DNA of 64,000 nucleotides from Diprion similis (lineage: Eukaryota > Arthropoda > Insecta > Hymenoptera > Diprionidae): positions 15,571,501 through 15,635,500 of the forward strand of contig NC_060114.1 of the NCBI RefSeq assembly GCF_021155765.1, written 5' to 3'. Under the pieces are notes generated by a model. The model did not search any database. It was not told the origin of the DNA and was given only the letters and a program-made list of their open reading frames with translations. Below are positions 12,487 through 25,284 of the stretch, in pieces. Numbering within the stretch: the first letter of the stretch is position 1; the number at the start of each line of letters is the position of its first letter. The position numbers and the translations under genes were made by a program.

Positions 12487-15400
12487 TCACCACTTCGTAC
12501 CGTCGCCTGAGGATCGTTTTTCCGTCGAGAATTTCAACCTAGCTTCGCTATCCTCTTGGCGAGTTCTTCGACGAAGAGGTTCGTTCACTCTCTCAAGGGG
12601 TGCATCGTGACACTTATAACATCGAGAACGGACTCGCTTTCTGTAGATTTGTTCCCGTATATTTCACTCAACGACACTGTTTACTAGGCTTTACTATAAC
12701 CTTACGTATCCCAAAGTTTTTTTTTATATAAAAATCCTCAAATCATTCACCGCGTATCCATTTTAGTACGGTCTTATCTGCCACGATGGAAGAACGAAAC
12801 CATCACAGTCCTTAATTCGGTTATTCACTAATCATCAACTGCCACTAAACTACAATCACGTCGTTGATTGAAGAGTTTTCTATTCCATTTGATCATCGGC
12901 TTAATCCCTATCCTGAAAATTTGCACATGGCTTAGTTCGACTTAGTTCACAAGCTCTGAACAACTGAAGCACTCGTTCACTTCAAGCCCCAAGGATCACG
13001 ACTACGACAAAGGGTTCCAAGATCTGTCCACGTGCACCGATAAGTCCATCACCATGAACGCTGGGTAAAATCACTACGTCAAACCATCACGCGGTGAATA
13101 TATAACGTCTCACTGGTCACTCTCACAAAAAACTAGTAACCCGTATCACTGTTCGTCACTTCCACGGTCCACCACAGTCATCAGAAGTTAGCAACGTGCC
13201 TTACAATCAGTCACTTGGCACATGACCACCGCGAATTCCGGACTAAAATGGTCGGAGATCCATCAATGAATAATCGTAAAGAAACGATAGTGACACTGTC
13301 TTCAGGGCAATGGTTTACTACGACAGCGTATCGAAGAACCGAAACCATGCGGCGGCCGGCAGCTGCGAACGTGGGCTCGTCGCGGTCGGACGCAACTGCA
13401 GCGGTGTATCCAGTCCGGTCAAGACCTCGACTCCAGGAGTCTGTCTGGCTGCCGAGGCACGAGCACCGGCACGAAAGCGCCGCGCGCGCTGAAGGATGCG
13501 GCGGTAGCGGTGGAACCGGCGGTGCTGGAGGTGGTGGTGGTGGATGTGGATGTGGCCGTGGTAGTGGTGGAGGGTCTTAATAATCGAGCTCGGGCCGAAC
13601 GACGAGCGCCGCTCCAGGAGGCGCCCTTCCGACGTAGCGCCCCGCGATCGACACGCCCCGGTCGACGCCGACCCGGCCAATCACGAAACCAGCATGGCGC
13701 TTTCTCTGTGTACCTTTACTGCCGGCTATAACCGACTCGTTGGAGAAGGCCAGAGCCCGCACACTCCCTCAACGCGATTGCTATCGCCGAACCGCGCGTT
13801 GCGCCGCAACTATATACCTACGACTAGAACCCTCGGTGTCAACCCTCGGTTATTCTTTCATTTTTGTTTTATCAGCCTCCCACTTCCTTCCAGGCATCTG
13901 TTTTTTTTCCCTGTCTCACATTCGTTGAATGGTCTTCCTGCGGCTGGTTCAGTCCGTACGCGGTGCAGAAGCTGCAGAGACTTGTCGTGCTATCGATTTG
14001 ACTTGTCACGTCTTGGGGGTGTTTGGAACGGATCATTTTTGGTCGAATTCTTGCATCGTTCACTAAGTACAATCGTCACAGTTTCATACCATCATTAATG
14101 CTACAGGATTTTTTAGAACCTTCGTTCCATCGTTTCCTTGGCAATGTCTATCTAGTTTCATCAATCGCAACCGTGTTATCCAAAATCAGATTTCTTGCTC
14201 GACTTAATCTCCTTCAAATGATCGGATTTGTTGAAAAAAAAAACAGAAAATACATAATTTGTTAATGCAGAAACGGACAAGTTTCCGAGTTCAAGAGGAT
14301 CGAGTACTCGGTGGAAAAATCCATGGATCAATCATATTTTTGAAGAATTCTAACGGTTCCCATCAATGAAATGAAGCTCATTTGCAACTTCAGTGTGCAT
14401 TATGCATTTGGTGGCAAATAATTTAAACCACGCGAGATTTAGTTTGAATGAAGTATGTAAAAGAAAGTCTTTGAAAATGAATTTGTTTCTCATCTAAATG
14501 TCCCCCTACTGTTAAAGTGCCGGCAGGTTTCTTCTGGACTCAACGGTTTCTTCAACTTCAACGCCCCGCAGTTTCCATACCGCACACGCATATTAACGTC
14601 CGACTTAAACAGTTTTCCTCTGGCATTTAATGATATGCGTGAGGTAAGAGAGATTTCGTACTACGGTGCCACTTTGCAGTCAACTTAACACTTGGCTGGT
14701 CACAAAAACACCAGCTGGTGGTTCGAATCGATATGGAGTGTAGACTTACCAGTATAAGTGCGGAGACCGAGTGAATTATTTTTTCTTTTTTTTCTGAAAA
14801 GTTTAATTTTTATGTATGTACATACAATACATACGTTTGTTTTGCAGGTTATTATTATTAAAGGTGCAAATACAGCATCGCTCAGTTCTTCATTGATATC
14901 AGATACACACGTGAATATAGGTAATTGAATGAAATCGAATGAATCGAATATCACTTTGTCCCGAAACTCGGAGGGTGCAGCTTTGGCTTCCCGAAGTTCA
15001 TGCATTCAGACACGAATACTGTGCTTTTTGTATACGTGTGACGTGTCTACCGATGTGTGGGTCAAATATATCCGCTCGGCTACTTTCGTTGCTTACTTAT
15101 CTTCACAGATCACAATTCTCTTATCGCCATTTGCGCCTCGCGTGGTATTTATCAGATATACGATTATACCAGTACAAGCAATAGCCGCTATACAGCGATA
15201 GCACTTATATAAATATAGATTATCCGGCACCGTAGTACATAGAACCCAACATGCAGCACGGATTATCTCGAACGTTAGTAGCGTTATAGTAGAGGTATAC
15301 ACGTATATCTACAGTACCTACCATTGGGTATTTCGAATGTGGTTGCGGCACTGCAGATAAATCAAAAGTGGTACAAAATTTTGGTTTTCTGCATCTTGGT

Positions 15401-17171
15401 TTCATTTTTCTCCTCTCTCTCTCTTTTTTTTTTTTTTTTTTTTTATTTGTTGGCGTTCTCACTTGTAATTGGAACAATTTTTCTAATACTTGGCAAGCAA
15501 GGTGATAGACTTGATCTTTGTACCTTAGGAATGTCAAATTTTTAACGGTTTTGAAACAGTCCGTCACAATAGATGAAGATTCAAGTTTTCTTTATTACGT
15601 GCTATTTCAAAGTCTAAGCATGCTATTCTTGCAGATTAATATTAAGAGGAACTAAAAAAGTGGAAAATAATCTTTGTGAATCCTTTGTTCTTGTCGATTC
15701 GTTTAGAAATGAAGGAAATTAAATATTAACAATCATTCTTGACAAACTTAGATACTGAAGTACTTGTTAGGGTCTCAGCACTTGAAATTTTTGTTTCACG
15801 AATTGAAATCGATGTTGCAAAATCTGCAATACCAAAATTCATTCCGGGATCCAGAATTCGCGAGGTGGAAAATCTTACGATATTGAAAACTATTCAACAG
15901 AGTCTTAGGGTAGAAATTGTACACGATGTATAAATATACATTCATATATATTTACTTATTTATTTATTTATTTATTTATTTATTTGTTTGTTTGGCTACT
16001 CACATTCAAACACATAGTTTAATACGTTACACATCCTATTTATTATTGCATATGACGGTAACGCCTCGGAAACATGCGAGGTCCAGGCGTTTTATCGCCA
16101 ATACAGGATATTGGGGATTCTCCCCTCCTCCTGCTTATATACGGCTCAGTAATGGATTATCGAGCAGTGTGGCATTGGTCAGGGAATTGCAGCAGGTACC
16201 ACGGAATGCTGCACACCACCCGGCGTCTCATTTTCGGCTCTCCTTCTCCCTCTTCGTGGGTGTAATGCATACACCTATACAAATCATACACATGGTGTTT
16301 TTTGAGTGGAGGTCAAAACTTGGAAGAGTGAATATTTCGAATGGCCGATAAACTGGAATTTCAAACGTGCAAAAATAAAATAACAACAGATCAAGGGTTC
16401 GAAATCTTCATTTTCGATAGTATCATTGATTGTAATGACTACTGAACAGCTACACTTAAAAAAATCAATATTTTGAATAAGAATTCTGATATACATGCAT
16501 GATTCGAAATCAAATTACAAAAAAAAAAAAAAAAAAAAAAAATTTCAAAGATGCGCACTTTTTGAACCACCATAGTTCAAAAAAGTCTATTCTAGCCTTT
16601 TATGTAGACTGCGTGAATGTATATCGAGTCTCCTGAATAGGCGGGGGGTATAAGGAAAAGCAAGGGAAAGGGTATCTCGATGTATGTACCCATATTAGTA
16701 TAGCGAGGCGTGCAGCAGCCGCGCGAAACGTATTAAGAAAGCGAAAGGGGTCTTGGGAGGAGTCGGGTAGCGGACTGCACGCATCGTGAACTCACTGATT
16801 CACGCACGCGACCGAAAACAACGATTGTATATCCAACGTTAACCAGTTGAGCTGGTCAGTGTCGCTCGATGTCATCACGCATCCACGCACGCACGCATCA
16901 TTCACTCACGCACCGTATCCGTAAACTATTTATTGGCAAAACCTACCCCTACACGAATCACCTGCGTCGATTGACGGCTAACACGATATCCGATATCGAG
17001 GATGGTCGACGGTCACAAACGCGAATTGCAGGAAAGGGATTTAACAAAATAAAGTTACCCGTATGAACAGAAATATCGTTTATATAACGCGAGTATGTTT
17101 TACGCGTTGTTCCACACCTGTTTTCCGTACACAAAGTACAAGTTTCTATGACGGTAGAGCGAGTTTGCAAA
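12487..17171. other. Mixed GC-rich and AT-rich stretch upstream of the 12-kb exon
   Basis: A CpG-rich block at about 13340-13810 contains GGTGGTGGT-type runs and may be a promoter or 5' non-coding region for the minus-strand exon at 12 kb; this is inference from composition and position. Open frames of 60-134 codons there occur in several frames on both strands, as expected for GC-rich DNA with few stops. The rest is AT-rich, with a T run at about 15423-15444, a (TTTA)n run at 15955-15986 and an A run at about 16519-16541. No gene is supported. Confidence 0.5.
15955..15986. repeat. (TTTA)n microsatellite
   Basis: Tandem TTTA units run through this stretch and grade into TTTG units to about 15994. 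Confidence 0.85.
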
Positions 17172-17252
17172 TGCGCATGCGCGGAGTACTGAAAGGACTA
17201 ATTTTAAGTCCTAGGAGTCGAAAGTGGCCTTTTCTGTACTGCGCGCATGCGC
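17172..17252. promoter_or_regulatory. Inverted pair of NRF-1/EWG-type motifs
   Basis: TGCGCATGCGCG (17172-17183) and GCGCGCATGCGC (17241-17252) match the palindromic motif YGCGCATGCGCR bound by NRF-1 and, in flies, by Erect wing. They sit in an imperfect inverted repeat: GCGCATGCGCGGAGTACTG on the left and CTGTACTGCGCGCATGCGC on the right. The stretch could be a core regulatory element or simply a palindromic repeat. No adjacent exon was found. Confidence 0.4.
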
Positions 17253-18628
17253 TGATGCGAACAAATCTGACATTACGCGATCCTAACCTCAATTTCACGC
17301 TGCGCGAATAAACGCGTAACATACTCTTGTTGTACAAAAGAATCGTGTGCAACAAGGAGGCGACGATCTTGACAGAAAAGACCGAGTTTGCCTCTCAGAA
17401 TATAATTTTTATATAATCGAGTGTTTTTTTTTGTTTTCTATTCGTTAAGTGAAAATGTTTTACCCAGACTCCCGACGTCGAAAATTAACCAAATTGACTG
17501 TTAGTATCACTGATGTAATCCAGTCTAGTGACTCGTTTCTATTTCATTTTTTTTATGAATTAAAATATTAATGCTTTACTTGGAATATTTATCGGTTAGA
17601 GTTTTTTCTTTTATATTTTACACAGGTTTCACGTTATCCAAACTATTGTACTAAATATAAACTATCTAATATGTTATTTTAAATTGTTAGATTTTTTCGT
17701 AGTCATTTTTTATCATGTGTTTGCTGCTCGAACTTATAATTCTCAAAGTAAAATTTCTTCTTTACTTTTTTCTTTCTTTTTTTTTTTTTTTGTTCTTGCT
17801 TCATAATTCAAGTTTGTTTTTGATGCAAAATTTTTATTCCTACGGCGGTTAATCGTGCCCGAGTTAATTTCGTACGGTTACGTTACACTGTTAGGGAATA
17901 TATGCGGATTCCCCAGTAGAGGGAAGCCTCGAGGGAGATACTCGTTCGGTATATACCTGGTTTTGCCATCTAACGGAGCTACTGCCAACTGAAAAGACTT
18001 TTACCTGGACAGGTGAAACACAAAATTACCGATAGAAGGAGCACCTGGGAATCCAGAAACAAACAGACTACTATAATAAAGGTTTAAAAATTTAATTAAA
18101 TAAGGTTAATAATTATCTGCGTGGATTAAGTTTTCGACACGAATTATTCATTATTCATATATTAAAAATACTTAAACGTAACGATATTTGCGATTTTTTA
18201 GGATTTGCGAATAATTCAATTGTCTTTTATTTATTTATTTTTTTATGTTTTTTTTTTTTTTTTTTATCACGAGACTTGTAATCAATCGGTTTTAGTTTGA
18301 AATCGAAAGTCTTACTCAGACTGAAAACTATGTTGCAAAATTGACGAGTAATTTTTTTCTCTCTTTCCTGACGAAATGTTAATTACCAAATAAAGAGCAT
18401 TATATTCGGTATGAATAATGCATAATTAATTACCCGCGCATGTTACACATATATATATATATATGATATAAATAACAATACTTAACAAGATCATTTTCTT
18501 TATCTCGGTGGCTTTTGTTCGCCGATCTGATTTCTGGATTACGAACTAACCGCCGCACAGTCGCAGTTCTATAGATATATATATCTTATACATAATTTAC
18601 AATACACGGAAAATATATTCAACTTTAT

Positions 18629-18646
18629 ACACACACACACACACAC
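18629..18646. repeat. (CA)n microsatellite
   Basis: Nine AC units in a row. Confidence 0.85.
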
Positions 18647-19183
18647 GTAAAAAATGAAACAAAAGCGTTGTTGAAAAAATACAAACCCCGACATATGAAT
18701 GCGGAATATCACATGAGTCTGCTTATTGTTAATTAGATAAATCATTGTTTTGAAATGGAAACCCGCAATCAAATCTACCAGCTGCAGCAACTAGTACCGC
18801 AACTGATGCAACGATATCCCACCATGCAGCAGTCCATATATGTGTACAGCTACTACATTATATACGATATACTCACCATTATATACCTATATATATACAC
18901 TCGCTTCTCCAAGCTCTTATATATATTTATTATAGATGTGCAGCGCAGCTATAAGAGCTGCAATGCTGCTGAACGAACGACACAACGCACTATGCGCTTA
19001 TAATTGCGTGATAGAAATAATTACCACCATGGGTATGCAGCAGAAATATCCTTGTGGTTCTCAAATATCAACGCGTTAAATCACAGGTCCTTGAATCGAT
19101 CGAGCAAAAGCCAAGGAAAATTTGATATCCGTTCGAAATCTTTTCAAGCGAATTCAAATTCAATCGAAACGATTTTGTCTGAC

Positions 19184-19201
19184 GTGTGTGTGTGTGTGTG
19201 T
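19184..19201. repeat. (GT)n microsatellite
   Basis: Nine GT units in a row, followed by a T run. Confidence 0.85.
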
Positions 19202-19273
19202 TTTTTTTTCTCTCAATTTTTTTTATTTATTGCAAGTACTTTTCTTCTTATTTCAAATTTCTGATATACTGTA

Positions 19274-19900
19274 CAGTAGGGTGGCGCAAAAAAACCGACT
19301 ATTTTTTTTTTTTTTTTTTTTTCGAGTCTCGTGCGACAAAATGTTAGTTTTTTATGTTTTAAGAGCACAGACCAAAGGACAGCTCGAAATACAAAATTTT
19401 AAGAGGTCGCTCCAAATTTTTTGAATTGTCAAAAATCGTCAAAAAATTAAATTAAAAAAATTGTATTTTCAGTATTTTGTTTGATTTTTAATCCATGTCG
19501 TGGTGTATTGTTATCGATTCTTCCTTACTAAATTAAAGAAAAACAATTTATGAAATTTTAATATGAATATTAAAATGTCGCTCGAAAAGATCTAAAGAAA
19601 TGCACCAAAAAATTGAAAAAAAATTATCAGTGACCTTTCAAAATTCAAACTTTGAACTGAAACTTTCAGAAGCTTATTTTTTTTTGTCTATAAAATTATA
19701 CCGTAACGAGAAAAAAAATTAAAAAAAAAAAAAAATTGATTTTTGACGATTTCTGACGTTTTAAAAAATGTGGAGCGACCTCTTAAAATTTTTTTTTTGA
19801 GCCATCCTTTGGAGTGGGCTCTTAAAACATCAAAAACTAACATTTTCTCACACGAGACTCAAAAAAAAAAAAAATCGGTTTTTTAAATTATTCCCATCCA
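19274..19900. mobile_element. Fold-back element of about 630 bp with long inverted arms
   Basis: The left arm (about 19274-19450) carries, in order, AAAAAACCGAC, a T run, GAGTCTCGTG, AAAATGTTAGTTTTTTATG, TTTTAAGAG and AGAGGTCGCTCCA. The right arm (about 19735-19900) carries the same landmarks in reverse complement and reverse order, with scattered mismatches. Arms of roughly 165 bp flank an AT-rich centre. No transposase is encoded. The left edge CAGTAGGGTGGCGC looks like a transposon end; no clear target-site duplication is seen. Confidence 0.65.
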
Positions 19901-21111
19901 TGCAATTGCTGAGACAATGATAATCAGAGAATGGGGTAAAAAAAAAGAAGAAATATTAAAATAGTTTCCTTTTTTTTTTAAACTTATTCCGTAATTTTCA
20001 TGGATTGAGTATCACTGGCATGTGGATATTCAAGAAAAAAAATTGAAAGGAGAAGGAGAATGAAGGGATCAACATGGAAGCAAAAAACGGGAGAGAGCGA
20101 AAACGGAAAAATATGTTGGCGCAGCCGTCAGCCCGGAACTACGTTTTATGCATTCCCATGCTATTATTTATTATTCATTTTACTTCGTATATCCAGTATG
20201 AGTATCTGTCTACCTGCAGTGTCCTGCACACATGCGCAATGGCGTTACATTTTGAGGCCGGAGTGCGCAAAACGAACTCATTTTATACCCTCTTCTCGTA
20301 TATTTCTCTCCCCATTCCTTGCTTTCAATTTTCGATCTCTTATTCTTCATATAAAATCATATTAGCGCAGACCTTCAGGTACACGCTTGACTCGTTTCGC
20401 TATATTCATACATCAGACACGTAACTGGCAATTTGTTACGTCTCGCGACTCGACAGGGACGATGTACGTAAAAGCAGACAGACGAACTTTGCACTTCAAA
20501 CGCATGCATCGAGTGCATTATTCAGGAACGTATCTACTTCGTACACTCCGAAATTATTTTTTTTCCTTTTTTTTTTTGTCTTTAGAACAAGTTCCACAAC
20601 ATCTAGTTCCTGTGAAGACGAACGAATAACTGTCACGATTTGTGTCATGACGTTAAAAGCTATTTTCTTTTGAACTTGGTTTAGGTAAACCAAAAGTAGA
20701 AAACTTAACGAGTGCAGTTCTGATGGTATTACAGAGCTTTTTTATTCCAACGGTAGTTTCCAATTTTTCTAAACCAGCAGCATGTTTTAATAGTTTACTA
20801 GGCACGACTTCGAGATCGATTTTAAAGAATGGATTGACGAAATTTTCTGAATGCATTATAGATTTGTGCAGTAAAAACGATATGGGGAAGAGAAAAGAAG
20901 GAAGAAAATGTTGTATACAGCGATTATGGCAAGATAAGAATGGGGTTGGGTGATCGGCGTGGTGCGGCTGCAGTAGCAACATGCGGAGCACTTTGAGTCA
21001 GCGGAGTGGTAATGATGATGGAACGAGTTGCGTGTCGCTTGTGAGCTCTGTAAGAGAATCCACGTCTTATACACACCGGAGGTACGGTAGTAGTCTGCGC
21101 TAAAATTGTTA

Positions 21112-21136
21112 ACCACCACCACCACCACCACCACCA
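21112..21136. repeat. (ACC)n microsatellite
   Basis: Tandem ACC units; read on the minus strand they encode polyglycine or polyvaline in chance open frames. Confidence 0.85.
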
Positions 21137-23894
21137 TCGGGCCCTCCGTCGTAGGAAATTCGCCGGTCATTTGCTGATATCGTTCGCGTTCGACCAACGA
21201 CACGACAAGAACTGTTACCATACTTATACTTATAACGATTATACTTTAGCCACGACTTCAACGACCATTTATATACACATTGATCGCTCTTTCTTTGAGC
21301 TGGAAATGTTGACACGAATGAATAAGGAAATGCGGAAATGAGTGGTGACTCGGTCTTCGAAGAAAACTGGTAGCGTCCTCCTTGGAATACGATTAAGTAT
21401 TCTGAAAATTGATGTTGTGAGAAAAGTTCGAACTTGATGCATATTCTCTGAAACTGCACCATGGATGATTCGAAAACTGATTCTGACCAGGATTGACCAT
21501 CCTGAACGTTATTAGCGTTCCTGAAATTCGATGCGAAAGGGTTTGTTGGATCCCAAATCGTGGTGACACGTGCGAGTCCGGAAGGAACGGCCATCATTCC
21601 GAGTTCATCGGTGTAATGAAGTCCATAAATCTTTGACAGGATCGAGAAGCCCAAACGGATCTGGCCTTCTCTGAATCATGCAATCACTTTGCGTCCAGTT
21701 TCCCGCTGGTCGGAAACATATTGAAGGTTTATTAGATGAATCGAAGTCTGATCCCCCTGGGATGTCGAAGCTGTATGGAAGGAAGAAGGGAGGAAAAGGA
21801 ACCCGCGGTTGGGACCGTGTTTAACGTCCCGTGAAGACCTCCATCCCTTGTTGTGGTTGTTCACTTCGGGGTAGCAAAGCGAGACAATGGACAGTGGTCA
21901 CTCGGTCCGGTCCATTGTGCAGGTCCGAAATGTTCGTCAAGGGATAAACACCATCTCGTGTCACAACAAACCGATGAAAGAATCGCCCAGATTTCACGGC
22001 TGATACCCCGTCACGTTCGATCACGTTTCAATTTGCAGAATTGGCTTGACCAGAACGGAAGTCTCGAGTACCGATTGCGTTCATGACTTTTCGGCTCGGG
22101 TTTTACCGCTCTTTATGCTTCCTTTCTTCGTACTTTGAGATGGACTGCGGTCAATACTGTGAAGGTGAATTATAAGAAGATATTGTTGGATGTACCCATG
22201 GTCTGCAGTTTTGTAGTGGATGACTACAATTTTGTGGTACGTCATTACAATTGTGGTATCGCAGACCAAGATGCGTGATCATGGCAGACCCAACGATTCT
22301 TTGTTCCGTGTACGGATGTACGAAATATGGAGGAGAAAAAAGGATTTGGAAAGCACATTCATCGTCTGGTTGAAAAGAAACTCCAAGTTTCGAGGTACGT
22401 TTAGGGTGTAATTCGTGTTACAAGTTCACAGATCATGTCATATTCGAATGGAATATGAAATTCGTTGAATATGTAAACAGGTATTACGTAAAATGTCGGA
22501 TAAGTGGAGTCGAAAAAGTGTTGTTCTGAGAAACGATCGGTCAGATGTTGCTGGTTAAAGGATCGCTTCTGATAATCTGTAAAACTTGATTAGATAAATA
22601 GATAATTAGACAAAGGATATCTGGCGTGGCATCGAATGGGATCCAACTTCTGACGGTCTCTATATACGCACGTATGGTAGGTATAATGGAGGAAAGGGGA
22701 CCCCATGATTACACGGGGTGTTCTCTACGCACCCACACACACACCTGCGTATTGTTATTACCGTATGGCAGATTGTTATTATGTAACCGTTGATACATGC
22801 CCAGAACTATAATGAGGCGAATAATACATAGAAAAGCCGCGATCCGTGATCGGCGCAATTACCTTTTCGTAATGATTCCGGCTGCGGTTCATATATATAT
22901 GAGGCTGCTCCATGCCGCGCCGTTTCACCTAAGGAATTCTTACAAATTATGTGAGAGAAGAAATTGGTAGTCTAGCCCTCAGTTTGATTGACAGCTGCCC
23001 GCCGCGAGATACGTTGCCCTTCTCATCTCATTCTTCGTCCCCTGGATTACTGCCGCCACCGTTGCTCCGCCGGTAAGGTAGACCCGGCGCAAAACTAATC
23101 GCGAGGATAATCCGATGATGAGCCGCGTCCGGGTTTTCGTTATGCCGATAATTGTCAGATGCGAAAACAAAAGCGGGACGAAGGAGGGAAAAGAGAAAGA
23201 AAAGTATTCAAACGGTTCTTTTTACCTCTATTCCTGTAATTTTCAACTGAATTTTTAAATAATTATCATATTTATTATAATAGTCGGTATGTAGGCGCAA
23301 CCGGTGAAGAATGATAACCAGCATTTTTTACTTCGAGATCAAAGTCGCTTTTTACTTTTTACCGCTTCCTTTTTTTTCATTTCCTGTTATTCTTTCAAAC
23401 ATTTATTTATACCCAGAGTTCTAAGTTAATGTTCATTTTACACGTACCTGCAATACGTTTTACCTGATTTTTATTACGTTCTGTTATCCACATTTTCTTG
23501 AGCATACTATGTCTGGTACTATTTTTCATTCATTCTTGTCAGGACGAAAATTTTTGCGATATACGTCTACCGTTCAGGCCAAGTTGACTTGCTATAATTT
23601 TTTCATAGTGCAAAAGTCAGGTTTTCAAATAACGAAACGAAAGTTTTACTCACTTTTTTCTGGTAAGGACAAGAACACAACAATTTAATGCCATGAATAC
23701 AAATATAAAAATCGTCGAACCGCACATGCGAGAAATAAAACTGAATAAAGCAAAAAAAAAGTAAAATAAAATAGAAACATGTAACACAAAAACGATTCTG
23801 TTAAAAAATTAATAGCCTAGAATTTGCCGTGTGATGTTTAATTTTTTTCCATTCTCATCCGTTATTCTTTCGGCCAATTCTATTCTATGGCCAG

Positions 23895-23980
23895 GCACAT
23901 ATCGTCGTGGCCACGGTGTTCGAACTCGCATCATGAAACCTCGCGTACATAAGAAGACGCGTTCGAATCTCGACTGTGCA
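23895..23980 (+). pseudogene. Possible diverged tRNA-like relic
   Basis: The 86-base stretch begins GCACA and ends TGTGC, which can pair as an acceptor stem. It holds CGTCGTGGCCA, reminiscent of an A box, and GCGTTCGAATCTCG, reminiscent of a B box. The length suits a class II tRNA (Ser or Leu), but the T stem pairs poorly and the anticodon arm is not convincing. No terminator T run follows directly. Confidence 0.2.
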
Positions 23981-24080
23981 ATTGGAATAATTTTTTAACA
24001 GCCCAATTTAGCGGTATAAAAGCCTAATCTTTTTCACGTATTATATGGTACATTCGCATATGAGACTGAGGAGGGGAGGG

Positions 24081-24116
24081 GATGGTGATGATGATGATGA
24101 TGATGATGATGACGAT
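24081..24116. repeat. (GAT)n microsatellite
   Basis: About ten GAT/ATG units in tandem. Confidence 0.85.
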
Positions 24117-25213
24117 TATGATAATTGTGCAGACAAGAGGCCGCAGGAGCATTTCGGACGCGTCTTAGAAGTCGAGTCCTGCCGAAGGTATCGGGTCCAA
24201 TAAAGATCCAGGCCGACAACATAGTCCATGTGGTCCACGACGAAGAAGCTGCGTCGACCCGCTCAGTTTATCTCGAAGCTTTTTAGGCACCGTCTCTTCG
24301 AGGGCTTGCCGAGAACATCGCGATTGACAGGGAAATAACCACCGACCATTTTGCCGATGGTTAGTCAGTTACCTCCATTAACGGTGCAGATGACGGGAGT
24401 CGTCTCGTCCTCCAATTTTAACCACTTTTCGCAACAGCGACCGTCTGCGTACCGGAACTTGGTTCAAATGTTTCGGAATCACTTCGCCTTTTCTTTTTCT
24501 TCTTTTATTTTTCATTTCCGTGCTGCTAATTCCAAAGATTGAAAAAAAAAAAAAAAAAAAAAAAAATTGAATAAAAGGCACTCAAACAATAGTTTCGAAT
24601 TTTTTAAATATATAAGATGGGTAATCAGCTACTGACGCCATCTAGTTGAAGACACGTGATATCCGTCGTAAAAGAAACTGTAACGCACGTTACATTTTTA
24701 TACTGATCAAAAGATTTCCCAGCCATCGTTCAGTTCGCCTGTCTATTTCCCATCACGAATCAGATCTTCTTTCACTCTTTCATCGATGAAACGTCATTAC
24801 AGGTACAGCGCTAATTACGATGTATGCATATGATTGCAAACGGCTATACAATCGATAATACGAGTTATTGTGCAATGAAAATATTCCGTGCGAATATGTG
24901 ACGTAAGAAAAGGTTGACATGACCGTTGACCTACACCCTGAGAAACTTGAGTGGCTGCAACAATGGCAGAAGCTGTAACAGCACGCGCTAATAATTACCA
25001 TTAACCTGCCAATTATCAGACGACGGTCTCTCTAATGCCTCGGAAAATGGTGTTGCAACACACGCGACAAACTATTGTACCGTAATTTCTATTCCTCGAC
25101 TATATTGCCGCCATTATTTAGTCCTAATTCTCAGGCTCACCGCCATTTATTTCTTTCTTCGTTACTGAATTTTTTTTTCAGGATAGAATTATATATAATA
25201 TGAGAGGGTATGG

Positions 25214-25284
25214 ATTTAGTTCCGATTTCCGCCACCAGATGGCGCGACGAATAGTCCATCTGGTGGCGGAAATCGGAACTAAAT
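25214..25284. repeat. Perfect 29-bp inverted repeat (hairpin) containing a CTCF-like motif
   Basis: The arms 25214-25242 and 25256-25284 are exact reverse complements over 29 bases, separated by 13 bases. The transcript of either strand would fold into a strong hairpin. The left arm and loop include CCACCAGATGGCGC, which fits the CTCF consensus CCASYAGRKGGCRS. Perfect pairing suggests recent origin or constraint. It could be a short mobile element, a small-RNA precursor or a protein-binding palindrome. Confidence 0.7.

Larger units (their letters stand above)
17253..19273. other. AT-rich non-coding stretch
   Basis: No gene is supported. Simple repeats include a (TA)n run near 18450-18466, (CA)n at 18629-18646 and (GT)n at 19184-19201, with T-rich runs in between. 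Confidence 0.6.
19901..25213. other. Non-coding stretch
   Basis: No gene is supported. The longest minus frame (181 codons, 21109-21654) starts from a non-ATG codon, ends in glycines encoded by the ACC microsatellite, and is not longer than chance. Simple repeats are (ACC)n at 21112-21136, (GAT)n at 24081-24116 and an A run near 24541-24566. A tRNA-like stretch at 23895-23980 is listed separately. Confidence 0.5.

Noticed and set aside
13215-13680. Open frames of about 120 codons on both strands in the CpG-rich block
   Set aside because: Several frames are open at once because stop codons are rare in GC-rich DNA; Gly- or His-rich runs come from GGT repeats.
21109-21654. 181-codon minus-strand open frame
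   Set aside because: It begins at a non-ATG codon, ends in polyglycine from the ACC microsatellite and shows no family signature.
22279-22371. Short frame starting MADPTILCSVYGC, reminiscent of a THAP zinc-finger N-terminus
   Set aside because: It stops after about 30 codons, and the remaining zinc ligands are not found in any frame.
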